Assembly (NCBI RefSeq): GCF_003555545.1
Contig: NZ_CP032157.1
Location: 7,878,546-7,942,545, forward strand
Source of the DNA: Paraflavitalea soli
Lineage (GTDB): Bacteria; Bacteroidota; Bacteroidia; Chitinophagales; Chitinophagaceae
Direction of reading: 5' to 3'
Length of the DNA: 64,000 nucleotides
Shown here in pieces: positions 43,310 through 51,324 of this stretch. The translations under genes were made by a program, and so were the position numbers. The notes beneath the pieces were generated by a model. The model was not told the DNA's origin and searched no databases. It worked only from the letters and a program-made list of their open reading frames with translations. Position 1 is the stretch's first letter; every line of letters starts with the position of its first letter.

Positions 43310-44758
43310 TTGACTTTACCACAGGCTTTACTGGATTCACTGGAAGGCATAAAAGGCTACGACCGTGAATCATTCATAGCAGTGCACAACTCAGGAGAGC
43401 AGGTGACCTCCATCCGCTTCAACCCACTGCGGACTGGCAATCGGTTCCACCAGGAGGCAGGAGCAATCGCCAATGAACCGACGGATAATCAGGGATCTTC
43501 AAATACCAGCAACCCATTGCCGATTGCCGATTCACGATTGCCGATTCCCTGGACCTCCCACGGCTTCTACCTTACCCAACGTCCTTCCTTCACCTTCGAT
43601 CCTGCCTTTCATGGAGGATTATACTATGTGCAGGAAGCCAGCAGCATGTTCCTGGAACAGGCATTAAAACAAACAACCGACCTCACCCAAAATATCCGGG
43701 TATTGGACCTCTGCGCAGCACCCGGCGGAAAGTCCACCCTCATCCAGTCACTCATTAGCCCCGGTAGTTTACTCCTGAGCAATGATGTGATCAAATCACG
43801 CGCAGCTATCCTGGAAGAAAACCTCACCAAGTGGGGAGCCGCCAACGTGATCGTCACCAACAACGATCCCGCTCACTTTGCCCGCCTCGAAAACTTTTTC
43901 GATGTATTGGTCATTGATGCGCCCTGCAGTGGCAGCGGCCTGTTCCGGCGCGATGAAGCCGCCATCACAGAATGGAGTGAGCACAACGTACAGCTTTGCA
44001 CACAGCGTCAGCAACGCATTCTCGCCGATAGCTGGGCTACCCTGAAAGAAGGAGGCACACTCATCTATTCTACCTGTTCCTATTCCAAAGAGGAAGACGA
44101 AGAGATAATGGATTGGTTGCTGCAGGAATTGGAGGCGGAAAGCTTACCCCTCACCATTGAAAAAGAATGGGGCATTGTAGAAGTCACCAGTGAAAGCGGC
44201 AAAGCTGTGGGCTACCGTTTCTTTCCCGATAAAGTAAAAGGCGAAGGATTTTTCCTGGCCTGCTTCCGCAAACAAGGCAGCAGCGCCAATACCGTACGCC
44301 CGCCCAAAAGATCAAAATGGCAAAAGCTCTCCAAAGCAGAAGTGGAGATCATTAAACCATGGTTGAAACCCGATGCTCCCGTCAATTATTGGAAGCAGGG
44401 CGATATGATCATTGCTTTTCCCGTTGCACAGGAAGAGGCCCTCCTGATCACAGCAGATCACCTGTACTTGCGCAAAGCCGGTATAATAATTGGTAAAATA
44501 GCAGGTAATGGCCTGGTGCCCGACCATGCCCTGGCACTCAGCAACCTCCTTTCAGAAAATACTGTTGCAGTATCGTTAAAAAAGGAAGAAGCACTGCAAT
44601 ATTTGCGGAGAGAGGAAGTTAAAATAACGGCCCCTCATACCGGTTGGACCTTGATAAAATACGAAGGCATTGCATTAGGTTGGGTAAAGATGCTGGCCAA
44701 CCGGATCAACAATTATTATCCTTCTTCATGGAGGATATTGAAAAGCGGAAACAATTAA
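43310..44758 (+). CDS. RsmF/NOL1-Nop2-Sun-type RNA cytosine-C5 methyltransferase with a repeat intrusion
   Basis: The protein has 482 residues from a TTG start. The SAM domain shows VLDLCAAPGGKSTLIQSLI, LLSNDVIKSRAAILEENLTKWG, VIDAPCSGSGLFRRDEAA (first catalytic Cys in APCSGSG) and LIYSTCSYSKEEDEE (nucleophile Cys in TCSY). Before it, GGLYYVQEASSMFLEQAL is typical. The C-terminal ~170 residues resemble the RsmF-type extension (FPVAQEEALLITADHLYL, GNGLVPDHALALSN). It methylates C5 of a cytosine in rRNA. Odd: residues ~57-80 (SNTSNPLPIADSRLPIPWTS) are written partly by heptamer tract A at 43515-43549; relatives show only a short link there. Confidence 0.88.
   Translation: MTLPQALLDSLEGIKGYDRESFIAVHNSGEQVTSIRFNPLRTGNRFHQEAGAIANEPTDNQGSSNTSNPLPIADSRLPIPWTSHGFYLTQRPSFTFDPAFHGGLYYVQEASSMFLEQALKQTTDLTQNIRVLDLCAAPGGKSTLIQSLISPGSLLLSNDVIKSRAAILEENLTKWGAANVIVTNNDPAHFARLENFFDVLVIDAPCSGSGLFRRDEAAITEWSEHNVQLCTQRQQRILADSWATLKEGGTLIYSTCSYSKEEDEEIMDWLLQELEAESLPLTIEKEWGIVEVTSESGKAVGYRFFPDKVKGEGFFLACFRKQGSSANTVRPPKRSKWQKLSKAEVEIIKPWLKPDAPVNYWKQGDMIIAFPVAQEEALLITADHLYLRKAGIIIGKIAGNGLVPDHALALSNLLSENTVAVSLKKEEALQYLRREEVKITAPHTGWTLIKYEGIALGWVKMLANRINNYYPSSWRILKSGNN
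43515..43549. repeat. In-frame heptamer tract A inside the RsmF-like gene
   Basis: Five units, cattgcc, gattgcc, gattcac, gattgcc, gattccc, are read in frame as LPIADSRLPIP. Confidence 0.85.
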
Positions 44759-44782
44759 AATATTCCACATCTTTGCACGGTT

Positions 44783-45910
44783 ATGAAATTCATGTCTATG
44801 TTGAAAATCAATGTATTACTTGTTGTTTTTGTACTCATGGCCAATATGTTGGGCGCCCAGCAGCTCAAAGTGCAGGGGGCATCACCCTCCCTGTACCTCA
44901 CCCACACCGTGGCCGCCAAGGAGAACTGGTACAGTATCGGACGTTTGTACAATGTGAGCCCCAAAGAAATTGCGCCCCTCAACAACGCCAGCATGGACAA
45001 ACCCCTGGCGATCGGCCAGTCATTAAAGATCCCCCTCACTACCAATTTATCAATCAACGGTACCAAAGCCGCCGATGAAGTATTTGTACCCCTGTACCAT
45101 ACCGTACAGGAAAAAGAATGGTTATACCGCATCAGCCAAAGCCACAATAAAGTACCCGTAGCCAACCTGGAAAAATGGAACAATATCACCAATGACCAGC
45201 TAAAGCCCGGCATGACCATCATTGTAGGTTACCTGAAAGTAAAGACTGGACAAAGTGCACTTGCCGCATCCGGCGTCAATAAGATAGTAGCTGTTACCCC
45301 AGCGCCACCCTTGGCAAAACCAGAACCTGTAAAAGAAGAAGTGAAGAAAGAAACACCCGTTACAACCAATCCGGTTGCTGGTACCACCAATCCTCCGGCA
45401 ACAAGCACTGCCAAAGAGACCACCACCGGCACCGTGAAAACAGAAGAGCCTAAAGCAACGACTCCGCCCGTAGAAAAGCCTGTTGAGAAACCTGTAGAAA
45501 AACCGGCCGTTACACCGCAGCCAACCACCACCACCGCATCTATTCCGCCTGCCGGGCCAACTACTACCGTTTCAACCAATAATAACAATGGTTCGTCTTC
45601 CAGTCACAAAGGCGGTTATTTCAGGTCCCAGTATGCTGAGACCGGTAAGATCACCACCGGCAATGCAGGCATCTTCCGCAGCACCAGTGGCTGGAAAGAT
45701 GGAAAGTATTATGCACTTATGAACAATGTGCCTGTAGGGACCATCGTGAAAATAACCTTTACATCCACCCAGAAAACCGTATACGCCAAAGTGCTGGGCC
45801 AGATGCCCGAAATGAAAGAAAGCCTGGGGCTCACCCTGCGCCTCAGCGATGCCGCTGCTTCCGAACTGGGCACCGAGAATGGTAAGTTCTATGTCGATGT
45901 GAAATACTAA
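44783..45910 (+). CDS. Exported LysM protein with C-terminal beta-barrel-like domain
   Basis: The protein has 375 residues, with signal peptide MLKINVLLVVFVLMANMLGA (the first MKFMS may be part of it). Two LysM domains follow: LTHTVAAKENWYSIGRLYNVSPKEIAPLNNAS at ~38-85 and PLYHTVQEKEWLYRISQSHNKVPVANLEKWNNIT at ~103-150. A long Pro/Thr/Lys linker (ETPVTTNPVAGTTNPP, VEKPVEKPVEKP) leads to a C-terminal ~100-residue domain: GYFRSQYAETGKITTGNAGIF, VPVGTIVKITFTSTQKTVYAKVLGQMPE, which looks like a double-psi barrel or RlpA/SpoIID-related fold. It should bind peptidoglycan. It lies 24 bases after the methyltransferase gene. Confidence 0.82.
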   Translation: MKFMSMLKINVLLVVFVLMANMLGAQQLKVQGASPSLYLTHTVAAKENWYSIGRLYNVSPKEIAPLNNASMDKPLAIGQSLKIPLTTNLSINGTKAADEVFVPLYHTVQEKEWLYRISQSHNKVPVANLEKWNNITNDQLKPGMTIIVGYLKVKTGQSALAASGVNKIVAVTPAPPLAKPEPVKEEVKKETPVTTNPVAGTTNPPATSTAKETTTGTVKTEEPKATTPPVEKPVEKPVEKPAVTPQPTTTTASIPPAGPTTTVSTNNNNGSSSSHKGGYFRSQYAETGKITTGNAGIFRSTSGWKDGKYYALMNNVPVGTIVKITFTSTQKTVYAKVLGQMPEMKESLGLTLRLSDAAASELGTENGKFYVDVKY

Positions 45911-45945
45911 GCTGCGAGCTGCTAGCTCCGAGCTGCGAGCGAATA
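45911..45945. repeat. Heptamer tract D directly after the LysM gene stop codon
   Basis: Five units, gctgcga, gctgcta, gctccga, gctgcga, gcgaata, begin at the base after the stop codon (45908-45910). Confidence 0.82.
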
Positions 45946-45963
45946 CAAGATAAACTAATAAAG

Positions 45964-45998
45964 AAGCTGCTGGTTATCCCGGCAGCTTTTCCTTTTAT
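45964..45998 (+). terminator. Intrinsic terminator after the LysM gene
   Basis: AAGCTGC (45964-45970) pairs with GCAGCTT (45982-45988), with a T-rich run after. The arms resemble heptamer tract D just upstream. Confidence 0.7.
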
Positions 45999-46017
45999 TG
46001 CAACTCACTCTTTGTTG

Positions 46018-46108
46018 TCATCTCGAACGCAGCGCAGCGGAGTGAGAGATCTGCTATCGAAGCAAACGTATTCTATATTCTAAATGCTGTATCCTGTATT
46101 CTTTCCCC
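46018..46108. repeat. R3 core plus heptamer tract B, abutting the fmt stop codon
   Basis: TCATCTCGAACGCAGCG, GGAGTGAGAGATCTGCTATC and GAAGCAAA, followed by six heptamers (cgtattc, tatattc, taaatgc, tgtatcc, tgtattc, tttcccc) at 46067-46108. The fmt stop codon occupies 46109-46111. Confidence 0.85.
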
Positions 46109-47140
46109 TCAAAACCGGTAACCACGTAGAAACTCCTCGATCGTCATACGTTTCTTGCCTTCCAGTTGAATATCCAGCACATGGATATACCCATCCGTAC
46201 AGGCAAATTTCAGGTAGGTCTTCCCGTTCGTGTCTGCCGATCCCGGTGGGATAGTAGGCGGCGCGATCTCTTTCTTCGAGCGGTAGATCTTTAGTACCTT
46301 ATCCTGCAGATAGGTAAAGGCGCCGGGAAAGGGCGATAGTCCGCGGATCAGGTTGTGAATGTCAAAGGCAGTTCCCTGCCAATCGATTTTAGCCGTCTCC
46401 GTGAATATTTTGGGTGCATGTTTAAGTAACGTTGCATCTTCATTGCCGACTGCCGACTGCCGATTGCCGATTGCCGATTGCTGATTGCCGACTGCCGACT
46501 GCCGATTGCCGATTGCCGATTCACGACTGCCGATTGCCGATTCCTGAGGTCGCTCTTCAATCGTTCCCGCCACCAGCCCTTCTACCGTTTTCACCAGCAG
46601 TTTGGCGCCAATCTCTTTCATATAATCATGCACGTCACCTGCACTATCGTCTTCCCCGATGGGAAAACTTTCCTGCAGCAGGATATGCCCCGTATCTATT
46701 TCCTGTTGTAATTTAAAAGTCGTCACCCCCGTTTCTTTTTCACCATTGATCACCGCCCAGTTGATGGGCGCCGCGCCACGGTATTGCGGCAGCAGTGAAC
46801 CATGCAGGTTCACCGTGCCCAGCGGCGGCATGTTCCATACTACTTCCGGCAACATCCGGAATGCTACTACTATCTGCAGGTCAGCCCGCAGCCCGCGCAA
46901 TTCTTCCAGGAAGCCCGGGTCTTTTAGTTTGGCCGGTTGCAACAGGTGCAGCCCTTTTTCAACAGCATATTTCTTCACCGCACTTTCATTCATTTTCATG
47001 CCCCGGCCCGCCGGTTTATCCGGCGCCGTTACTACACCCACTATCCGGGCGCCGGCTTTTACCAACGCATCCAGCGAGGCCACCGCAAATTCCGGCGTAC
47101 CCATAAATACGATCCTTGTATCTTTCAATTGGTCACTCAT
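46109..47140 (-). CDS. fmt: Methionyl-tRNA formyltransferase with a 35-residue repeat insertion in its linker
   Basis: The protein has 343 residues; relatives have about 305-315. The formyltransferase domain shows RIVFMGTPEFAVASLDAL, VVTAPDKPAGRGMKMNESAVK, NLHGSLLPQYRGAAPINWAVINGEKETGVTTFKLQQEIDTGHIL, and the C-terminal domain LKHAPKIFTETAKIDWQGTAFDIHNLIRGLSPFPGAFTYL. Between them residues ~198-233 are a 7-residue repeat (ESAIGSR, ESAIGNR, QSAVGNQ and so on), written by exactly 15 heptamers (105 bases, a multiple of three). The site is the known flexible linker between the two domains. It formylates initiator Met-tRNA. Tolerance of the insert is expected from the place. Confidence 0.95.
   Translation of the reverse strand: MSDQLKDTRIVFMGTPEFAVASLDALVKAGARIVGVVTAPDKPAGRGMKMNESAVKKYAVEKGLHLLQPAKLKDPGFLEELRGLRADLQIVVAFRMLPEVVWNMPPLGTVNLHGSLLPQYRGAAPINWAVINGEKETGVTTFKLQQEIDTGHILLQESFPIGEDDSAGDVHDYMKEIGAKLLVKTVEGLVAGTIEERPQESAIGSRESAIGNRQSAVGNQQSAIGNRQSAVGNEDATLLKHAPKIFTETAKIDWQGTAFDIHNLIRGLSPFPGAFTYLQDKVLKIYRSKKEIAPPTIPPGSADTNGKTYLKFACTDGYIHVLDIQLEGKKRMTIEEFLRGYRF
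46441..46545. repeat. Heptamer tract A of 15 units inside fmt
   Basis: Units are cattgcc, then gactgcc, gattgcc, gattgct and gattcac variants, ending gattcct; 15 x 7 = 105 bases. Variation between units rules out recent slippage of one perfect unit. Confidence 0.92.
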
Positions 47141-47171
47141 CGTTTACATATTAAACTGTCAATTGTATTCC

Positions 47172-47293
47172 TCGTTGCCTGTTTGCCTTGTTGCCTCGTT
47201 GCCTTGATGCCTCGTCGCTTTTCATCACCTCGCTACTTCGCATGCAAAGTTGTTTTCTGCTCGCAGCTCGTAGCTCACAGCTCGAAGCTTTCT
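47172..47293. repeat. Octamer tract followed by heptamer tract D, near the NamZ-like stop codon
   Basis: Six octamers lie at 47172-47219 (tcgttgcc, tgtttgcc, ttgttgcc, tcgttgcc, ttgatgcc, tcgtcgct). Five heptamers lie at 47259-47293 (gctcgca, gctcgta, gctcaca, gctcgaa, gctttct), ending two bases before the stop codon at 47296. Confidence 0.85.
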
Positions 47294-47295
47294 TC

Positions 47296-48654
47296 CTAAA
47301 AATCCTCATAGATCAAATACTTCTTCCTGATCTCCTTAAACTTCCTCAACCCCGGCTCCCAGCTCTCCCTGATCTCCGCTTCCGTCTTTCCTTCCTTCAC
47401 CTGTTGCATCAACACATTATTACCCGCCAGCTTGTTGAAGAAATTGCCTTTGTTCAGGAAGAAAGAATCCTTTACCGGAAACTGACGATACGCTTCCAGC
47501 AGATACTTGATCTGCACCCGGTTGTTCACCTTCGACAATACTTCCTCCGGTTGTCCGCTCAGGTCCCATCCATAACAAAGCTGGTCTTTCAACTTGGGAT
47601 TAGTAGCCCCTGGCATACTGCGTGGGGTAAAGCTCACCAGGTTTTTCGGCAGCGTGGGATGACCAAACACCTGGAAAGGTTTATTCGTACCCCTGCCCTC
47701 ACTCAATACCGTGCCTTCGAAAAAGCAGGTCGATGCATACCAGTAAATCGATTGAATATCCGGTAGGTTGGGCGAGGGCTTCACCGGTAACACATACTTG
47801 CTCTTGTGCGTATAATTAAGACAGGGAATGATCGTCAGCGAAAAGGCCTTGGGGCTCGTGGGTGCACGTCTCCTTTCCATCGCCGCCCGTTCAGGCGAAG
47901 AGGCGATATTGATGGGCGCCGTCACTTTTTGGCGAAGCCATCCTTCCCCCGCCAGCAGGTAGGCGTATTCACCGATCGTCAGGCCATACACAATAGGGAT
48001 CGGCTGCATGCCTACAAACGACCGGAATGCTGTGTCCAGCACCGGTCCGTCCACATAAAACCCATTGGGGTTGGGGCGATCCAGTATAATAAGCGGCTTG
48101 TTGTTTTCTATTGCCGCTTCCATATATTCCTGCATCGAAGAAATATAGGTATAGAAACGCGTGCCTACATCCTGGATATCAAAAAGCAGCACATCCGCTA
48201 CACTGAGGTCTTCCGCCGAAGGACGGTGTTTGCTGCCATAGAGCGACACCACCGGTATGCCCGTTTGTGCATCCGTATAATTGCCGATTTTTTCACCTGC
48301 ATCTGCCGTACCCCTAAACCCATGTTCCGGGCCAAAGATCACTGTGATATTGACCCCCTTTTCTTTCAGCACATCCACGAGATTTTTATTGCCGATAACA
48401 GAGGTATGGTTGGCGAAGACCGCCACCCGTTTTCCCTGCAGGCGCGGCAGGTACTGATCAAGCCGTTCCGCTCCCGTCACAATACCCGGTTCAGTGTATG
48501 GTCTTCCCGACTCCGTCCTTCCAACTCCCGCCTCCAGCCTCGGAACTCCCGACTCCCGAGTCTGTCCTCCCAACTCAGAACTCCAGCCTCCAACCTCCAC
48601 AGCCGTGCTCAGCGCAATACCGCAGGACATCAATCCTATAAGAAATTTGTTCAT
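47296..48654 (-). CDS. Exported NamZ-like (DUF1343) exo-beta-N-acetylmuramidase with a heptamer-encoded segment
   Basis: About 452 residues from the ATG at 48654. The leader MNKFLIGLMSCGIALSTA is followed immediately by ~33 residues of 7-residue repeats (ELGGQTR, ESGVPRL, EAGVGRT, ESGRPYT) written by heptamer tract E. The enzyme domain then starts at LDQYLPRLQGKRVAVFANHTSVIG and shows DUF1343 blocks: ITVIFGPEHGFRGTADAGEKI, VSLYGSKHRPSAEDLSVADVLLFDIQDVGTRFYTYISSMQEYMEAAIEN and LDRPNPNGFYVDGPVLD. NamZ of Bacillus removes terminal MurNAc from peptidoglycan chains. The repeats lie where signal cleavage should occur, so processing may differ. Confidence 0.88.
   Translation of the reverse strand: MNKFLIGLMSCGIALSTAVEVGGWSSELGGQTRESGVPRLEAGVGRTESGRPYTEPGIVTGAERLDQYLPRLQGKRVAVFANHTSVIGNKNLVDVLKEKGVNITVIFGPEHGFRGTADAGEKIGNYTDAQTGIPVVSLYGSKHRPSAEDLSVADVLLFDIQDVGTRFYTYISSMQEYMEAAIENNKPLIILDRPNPNGFYVDGPVLDTAFRSFVGMQPIPIVYGLTIGEYAYLLAGEGWLRQKVTAPINIASSPERAAMERRRAPTSPKAFSLTIIPCLNYTHKSKYVLPVKPSPNLPDIQSIYWYASTCFFEGTVLSEGRGTNKPFQVFGHPTLPKNLVSFTPRSMPGATNPKLKDQLCYGWDLSGQPEEVLSKVNNRVQIKYLLEAYRQFPVKDSFFLNKGNFFNKLAGNNVLMQQVKEGKTEAEIRESWEPGLRKFKEIRKKYLIYEDF
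48503..48600. repeat. Heptamer tract E of 14 units inside the NamZ-like gene
   Basis: Units cttcccg, actccgt, ccttcca, actcccg, cctccag, cctcgga, actcccg, actcccg, agtctgt, cctccca, actcaga, actccag, cctccaa, cctccac: 98 bases. The tract meets the signal-peptide coding part exactly at base 48600. Confidence 0.85.
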
Positions 48655-48803
48655 AGTGCTCAATTCAATGAATAACAGCTTAAGTAATTGAAACTCAAAG
48701 ATAGTTTTTTCTGCCATCAGCCGGCCCCATTAACCCATAGTCAGCAGTTGGCAACTAGGATCAGGTAACCCAAATTTAATCTTGTTGTACAAATCGCGGC
48801 AGC

Positions 48804-48852
48804 CATCCTAAATCCTACATCCTAAATCCTAAATTCTACATCCTAAATCCCC
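48804..48852. repeat. Heptamer tract of the CATCCTA type
   Basis: Seven units, catccta, aatccta, catccta, aatccta, aattcta, catccta, aatcccc, lie in the 338-base gap between the divergent NamZ-like and FKBP genes. Nothing else was recognised in that gap. Confidence 0.82.
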
Positions 48853-48992
48853 CACCCACATCCCGAAATTCTGTCCCCGAATGGTTTTTTATCCTTTACT
48901 TTGCCCAGGTAACCGGTCTTTTTTCTTGTCCTGGCCGATTAGAAATGAGGGGGTAACTGCAGTTTAAAAAATTTATTATAAAACTATTTGTG

Positions 48993-49448
48993 ATGCAACA
49001 AGTAAAAGCTGGTGACACAGTAAAAGTTCACTACCATGGCCGTTTAACTGATGGAACTACATTTGACTCTTCCGAAGGCCGTGAGCCCCTCGAATTTGAA
49101 GTGGGCAGTGGTTCTGTGATCGCTGGATTTGATACTGGCGTAACAGGTATGGCCGTAGGCGAAAAAAAGACCATCCAGATACCTGTAGACCAGGCTTATG
49201 GACCTAAAGATCCCGGCATGCTGGTGGAATTCCCCAAAGCCAATTTTCCGGAAGATATGAAACCCGAACTGGGCATGCGCCTCAACATGACCAATGGTTC
49301 TGGTCAGGTGATCCCCGTAGCTATCATCGACATCAAAGAGGAAAGCGTGATCCTCGATGCCAACCACCCCCTGGCCGGCGAAGACCTCATCTTCGACCTC
49401 GAGCTCGTTTCCATCGGTGGCGGCGCTTCCCGCATCATTATGCCTTAA
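48993..49448 (+). CDS. FKBP-type peptidyl-prolyl isomerase of SlyD type
   Basis: About 151 residues from the ATG at 48993 (a GTG one codon earlier is unlikely). The FKBP core reads AGDTVKVHYHGRLTDGTTFDSSEGREPLEFEVGSGSVIAGFDTGVTGMAVGEKKTIQIP. It is followed by the inserted-in-flap chaperone domain (DQAYGPKDPGMLVEFPKANFPEDMKPELGMRLNM, VILDANHPLAGEDLIFDLELVSI), the SlyD arrangement, but without the metal-binding His tail of E. coli SlyD. It is cytoplasmic, helping proline isomerisation in folding. It is monocistronic and ends at a terminator. Confidence 0.93.
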   Translation: MQQVKAGDTVKVHYHGRLTDGTTFDSSEGREPLEFEVGSGSVIAGFDTGVTGMAVGEKKTIQIPVDQAYGPKDPGMLVEFPKANFPEDMKPELGMRLNMTNGSGQVIPVAIIDIKEESVILDANHPLAGEDLIFDLELVSIGGGASRIIMP

Positions 49449-49489
49449 TGCCTTGATTATCTGTGCAGAAAACTGCATTTTACTATAGT

Positions 49490-49520
49490 AAAAGCCCGGT
49501 ATGAACTTACCGGGCTTTTT
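49490..49520 (+). terminator. Intrinsic terminator of the FKBP gene
   Basis: AAAAGCCCGGTA pairs with TACCGGGCTTTT around a short loop, followed by T. Confidence 0.88.
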
Positions 49521-49548
49521 TATATTTTGTCGCCAAAGTTTATACCCT

Positions 49549-50151
49549 ATGAAAGTCATTTACACCACTATTCTTGGATCCTTACTGCTGTTATGTACCC
49601 AATTTGCCAGCGCCCAGGAGTCTGATACCGCTATTGCTACCCGCAATGCCCTTAAGTATGCAGACAGTATTGTGAAGGCTAATTTTTACCAGGATTGGAA
49701 AACGTTCATGGACCTTAGCTGTCCAACTGCCATCAAGTATTACGGCGGTCCTGTGCAGTTCAAGGAACGTGTCGTGCTCATTTATTTCCGCAATGAGCCC
49801 AAACTCGAAGAAAAGCCCGAAACCATACGCATCCTGGAAATGCGTAATGAGATCAATGAATGGCAATGCGTGGTGGAGAAGGTGCGCAACACCTTCATCA
49901 ACGACAAAAAAGCCATCATTACTTCTTACCTCATTGGCCAGTCATTGGATGCAGGAGAAACCTGGAAGTTCATTGATGTGAGCCACAATTCCATGGAAAG
50001 CGTGGCCTACCTGCTGCCCGGTATCTTTGATAAACTGACCATACCCCTGAGTACAACCGTTTATCCCGGTGAGGTAGTAGCAGCGCCCGAAGAAGTAGCG
50101 CCACCAGCTAAGACCACCGCCAAAAAAAGATCAGCAGCCAAAGGAAAATAA
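49549..50151 (+). CDS. Secreted protein of unknown function
   Basis: 200 residues from the ATG at 49549, with signal peptide MKVIYTTILGSLLLLCTQFASA. The middle (NALKYADSIVKANFYQDWKTFMDLSCPTAIKYYGG, ILEMRNEINEWQCVVEKVRNTFINDKKAIITSYLIGQSLDAGETWKFIDVS) resembles small alpha/beta NTF2-like or DUF4864-like folds, but I cannot assign a family. The C-terminus is Pro/Ala/Lys-rich (EEVAPPAKTTAKKRSAAKGK). It sits after the FKBP terminator, and has its own terminator, so it is a single-gene unit. Confidence 0.7.
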   Translation: MKVIYTTILGSLLLLCTQFASAQESDTAIATRNALKYADSIVKANFYQDWKTFMDLSCPTAIKYYGGPVQFKERVVLIYFRNEPKLEEKPETIRILEMRNEINEWQCVVEKVRNTFINDKKAIITSYLIGQSLDAGETWKFIDVSHNSMESVAYLLPGIFDKLTIPLSTTVYPGEVVAAPEEVAPPAKTTAKKRSAAKGK

Positions 50152-50184
50152 TCACTGATGTTTTTAGTGATAGTCAGATGGTCC

Positions 50185-50209
50185 GTCCCGCTTCGGCGGG
50201 ACTTTTTTT
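50185..50209 (+). terminator. Intrinsic terminator
   Basis: GTCCCGC (50185-50191), TTCG loop, GCGGGAC (50196-50202), then seven T. Confidence 0.9.
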
Positions 50210-50216
50210 ATAGCAG

Positions 50217-50447
50217 TATGTCAGCCTGAGCCTGTCGAAGGCGTCTTAAAGACCCCGTCGAATCCTTAACGTATGTCAGACTGAGCCTGTCGAAGGCGTC
50301 TTAAAGACCCCGTCGAATCCTTAACGTATGTCAGCCTGAGCCTGTCGAAGGCGTCTAAAAAAAACCGTCGAAGCCTTAACGTATGTCAGCCTGAGCTTGT
50401 CGAAGGCGTCTCAAGGGTGGGTCGCCCTTTCAGGGCGGCTCACCCTG
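50217..50447. repeat. Four-unit tandem array of 55 bases (R1) ending in an R2 hairpin
   Basis: Units start TATGTCAGCCTGAGCC at 50217, 50272, 50327 and 50382, exactly 55 bases apart. They contain CTGTCGAAGGCGTC and CCGTCGAA parts. The fourth unit breaks off into the R2 palindrome at 50415-50445. The period equals that of the array at 13113. There are no spacers, so it is not a CRISPR. Confidence 0.93.
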
Positions 50448-51294
50448 AAGCCGCCACCTCATCCCACCATTTCCGGTACGAACACAATAAGATCGCCATC
50501 ACCAGCAAACCCGTAGCCACCGCCGACCCCTCAAAGCCAAAGGCCCCGCCCGTCAGCAGATCGTCCCCTTTCCGGTCCATATGCCAGATGCTTTGAATGT
50601 CCAGTCCGCTCACTTCATAGCCCAATACCGTGCCCTGGAAGAAATTCCAGCTGAAATGAAAGAAGATAGAAAACCATAAGTTGCGCGTGAAGATATAGTT
50701 GATGCCCAGCAATACCCCGCCTGCCACCAGGTTCAGTATCGCTACCGGGTTGAGGTGCGCATTGCCGAGGTGCATGACAGCGAATAACAACGACACTACA
50801 GCCAGCGCCATCCATTTATCCATCGAACCCAGCAAGTTGTTGAGCACATAGCCCCGGAATACGATCTCCTCACTCAATGCCGTCAGCAGGAAAATTCCCA
50901 GGCCCATACCAATAGCGCCCTTGTCCAGCCGCGTATCCACCCAATCAATATGTTTCGTAAAGTAGAGTAGGAGCGAGCCTACCCCCAATAAAATAATGCC
51001 CAGCAGGAAACCTGCCCAGGCGCTCCGTTGCCGTCCCTTCCACTGAAAACCCATGCTGAGGATCGATTGCCGGTCAACGAAGCGCCGGAAAATAAAAGCC
51101 AACCCGATCGATACCAGCCCGTTGACCAGCAACAACAGAAGATTGAATGACCGGTTATGAAGAAGGTCTCCTGTGGAGCCCGGCGCCTGCTGCAGCGCCC
51201 ACACCACACCCGCCAATGCGCTTACCAGGAAATAAGTACCGAGATAAACGATGAAAAAAACGATTGCCCGTATCCAGCCCTGTTTTAATGCCAT
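50440..51294 (-). CDS. CPBP-family intramembrane metalloprotease (CAAX/Abi type)
   Basis: About 284 residues from the ATG at 51294; the longer frame overlaps pepT antisense. Seven to eight helices are visible. The CPBP motifs are LLTALSEEIVFRGYVLNNLLGSM (motif 1, EExxxR), LLFAVMHLGN (motif 2, His) and FSIFFHFSWNFFQG (motif 3, HxxxN). Family members cleave prenylated or membrane proteins, or are bacteriocin-immunity-type. The role here is unknown. Its last residues and stop codon (50440-50442) are written by the R2 hairpin. pepT starts 30 bases away in the other direction. Confidence 0.88.
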   Translation of the reverse strand: MALKQGWIRAIVFFIVYLGTYFLVSALAGVVWALQQAPGSTGDLLHNRSFNLLLLLVNGLVSIGLAFIFRRFVDRQSILSMGFQWKGRQRSAWAGFLLGIILLGVGSLLLYFTKHIDWVDTRLDKGAIGMGLGIFLLTALSEEIVFRGYVLNNLLGSMDKWMALAVVSLLFAVMHLGNAHLNPVAILNLVAGGVLLGINYIFTRNLWFSIFFHFSWNFFQGTVLGYEVSGLDIQSIWHMDRKGDDLLTGGAFGFEGSAVATGLLVMAILLCSYRKWWDEVAASG

Positions 51295-51324
51295 AAAAGT
51301 ATATCTTGCCAAAAATACAATGGC

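Noticed and set aside
46441-46545. CRISPR-like array in the fmt region
   Set aside because: Units are contiguous seven-base repeats without spacers; they are a tandem tract, not a CRISPR.
50217-50436. Possible CRISPR with 55-base spacing
   Set aside because: The whole 55-base unit is repeated, including what would be the spacer, and no cas genes are near.
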